Positions 5,679 through 5,827 of a DNA stretch of 5,827 nt are shown piece by piece. The first letter of the stretch is position 1. Each line of letters starts with the position of its first letter. Origin of the DNA: Bdellovibrionaceae bacterium UBA5009 (GTDB lineage: Bacteria; Bdellovibrionota; Bdellovibrionia; Bdellovibrionales; Bdellovibrionaceae); NCBI GenBank assembly GCA_002396665.1, contig DGYJ01000016.1:1-5827 (forward strand), in the 5' to 3' direction. The notes under the pieces were generated by a model that worked only from the letters and a program-made list of their open reading frames with translations, was not told where the DNA came from and did no database searches. The position numbers were made by a program, and so were the translations under genes.

Positions 5679-5827
5679 ATGTTAAAAAATGAAAAAGGTT
5701 TTTCCCTAGTCGAAGTTTTAGTTGTTGCTGGCATGATGAGTATTATGATGCTTGCGTTTATGGCCATGCAAGACGCTCAAATGAAATCAAATAATTATTT
5801 GGAATTTCAACTTAAAAAAATTCAGCT
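5679..5827 (+). CDS. Prepilin-type protein, N-terminal part (3' end outside window)
   Basis: The frame from ATG 5679 reads a short basic leader (MLKNEKG) followed by F-S-L-V-E and a hydrophobic helix, then 'MQDAQMKSN'. This is the type IV pilin/type II pseudopilin N-terminal cleavage and methylation motif: cleavage falls after Gly7, Phe8 is the methylated residue, and Glu12 is the conserved Glu5 of the mature protein. PilD-type peptidase would process it, and the helix would insert in the inner membrane before assembly into a pilus or pseudopilus. The methionine-rich helix and long leader-to-tail spacing favour a minor pilin over a major PilA, but only about 49 residues are seen. The gap from the lipoprotein stop is 46 bp with no terminator, so co-transcription is possible. 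The weak GAAG at 5671-5674 is the only ribosome-binding candidate. Confidence 0.85.
   Translation, partial: MLKNEKGFSLVEVLVVAGMMSIMMLAFMAMQDAQMKSNNYLEFQLKKIQ

Overview
The window looks like an accessory, surface-oriented region from a Bdellovibrionota-type bacterium (Bdellovibrio or a relative). The reasons are a TIGR02147/DUF4423 regulator coupled to a secreted protein, a short exported fibre with an S74 intramolecular chaperone, and a prepilin-like gene, all in AT-rich DNA. The taxonomic call rests on gene content alone. The low GC argues against B. bacteriovorus itself, whose genome is close to 50% GC.

Layout. Bases 1-486 are the 3' end of a cysteine-rich, probably exported protein carrying two copies of a 35-residue cysteine module, followed by a weak hairpin terminator. 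Bases 570-2440 hold a two-gene unit on the plus strand: a TIGR02147-family transcription regulator whose stop overlaps the start (ATGA) of a signal-peptide protein of unknown function. Facing it, with a 21-bp tail-to-tail overlap, is a minus-strand gene (2420-3625, or up to 3655) for an exported tail-fibre-like protein. Divergent from that is a 623-residue lipoprotein gene (3761-5632) with a malectin-like N-terminal domain and a right-handed beta-helix with pectate-lyase-like Asp/Lys motifs. At 5679 a prepilin-type gene begins and runs off the window. There are no RNA genes, insertion sequences or CRISPR arrays that I can support, and no gene-free stretch over 300 bases.

How the parts may fit. 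All proteins except the regulator appear exported or surface-located: a fibre, a putative carbohydrate-binding/processing lipoprotein, a pilin-like protein and two secreted proteins. The most interesting new observation is a bipartite DNA element, ATCGTCAYATTTG followed by TAATGRTTATTTCACAT. It occurs once immediately upstream of the regulator start and once in the divergent fibre/lipoprotein intergenic region. This suggests, as inference, that the regulator controls itself and the fibre/lipoprotein pair, making this a small regulated surface-recognition module. The lipoprotein gene also has a TATAAT box so close to its start that its mRNA may be leaderless, with a run of nine T in the promoter spacer that could make expression variable.
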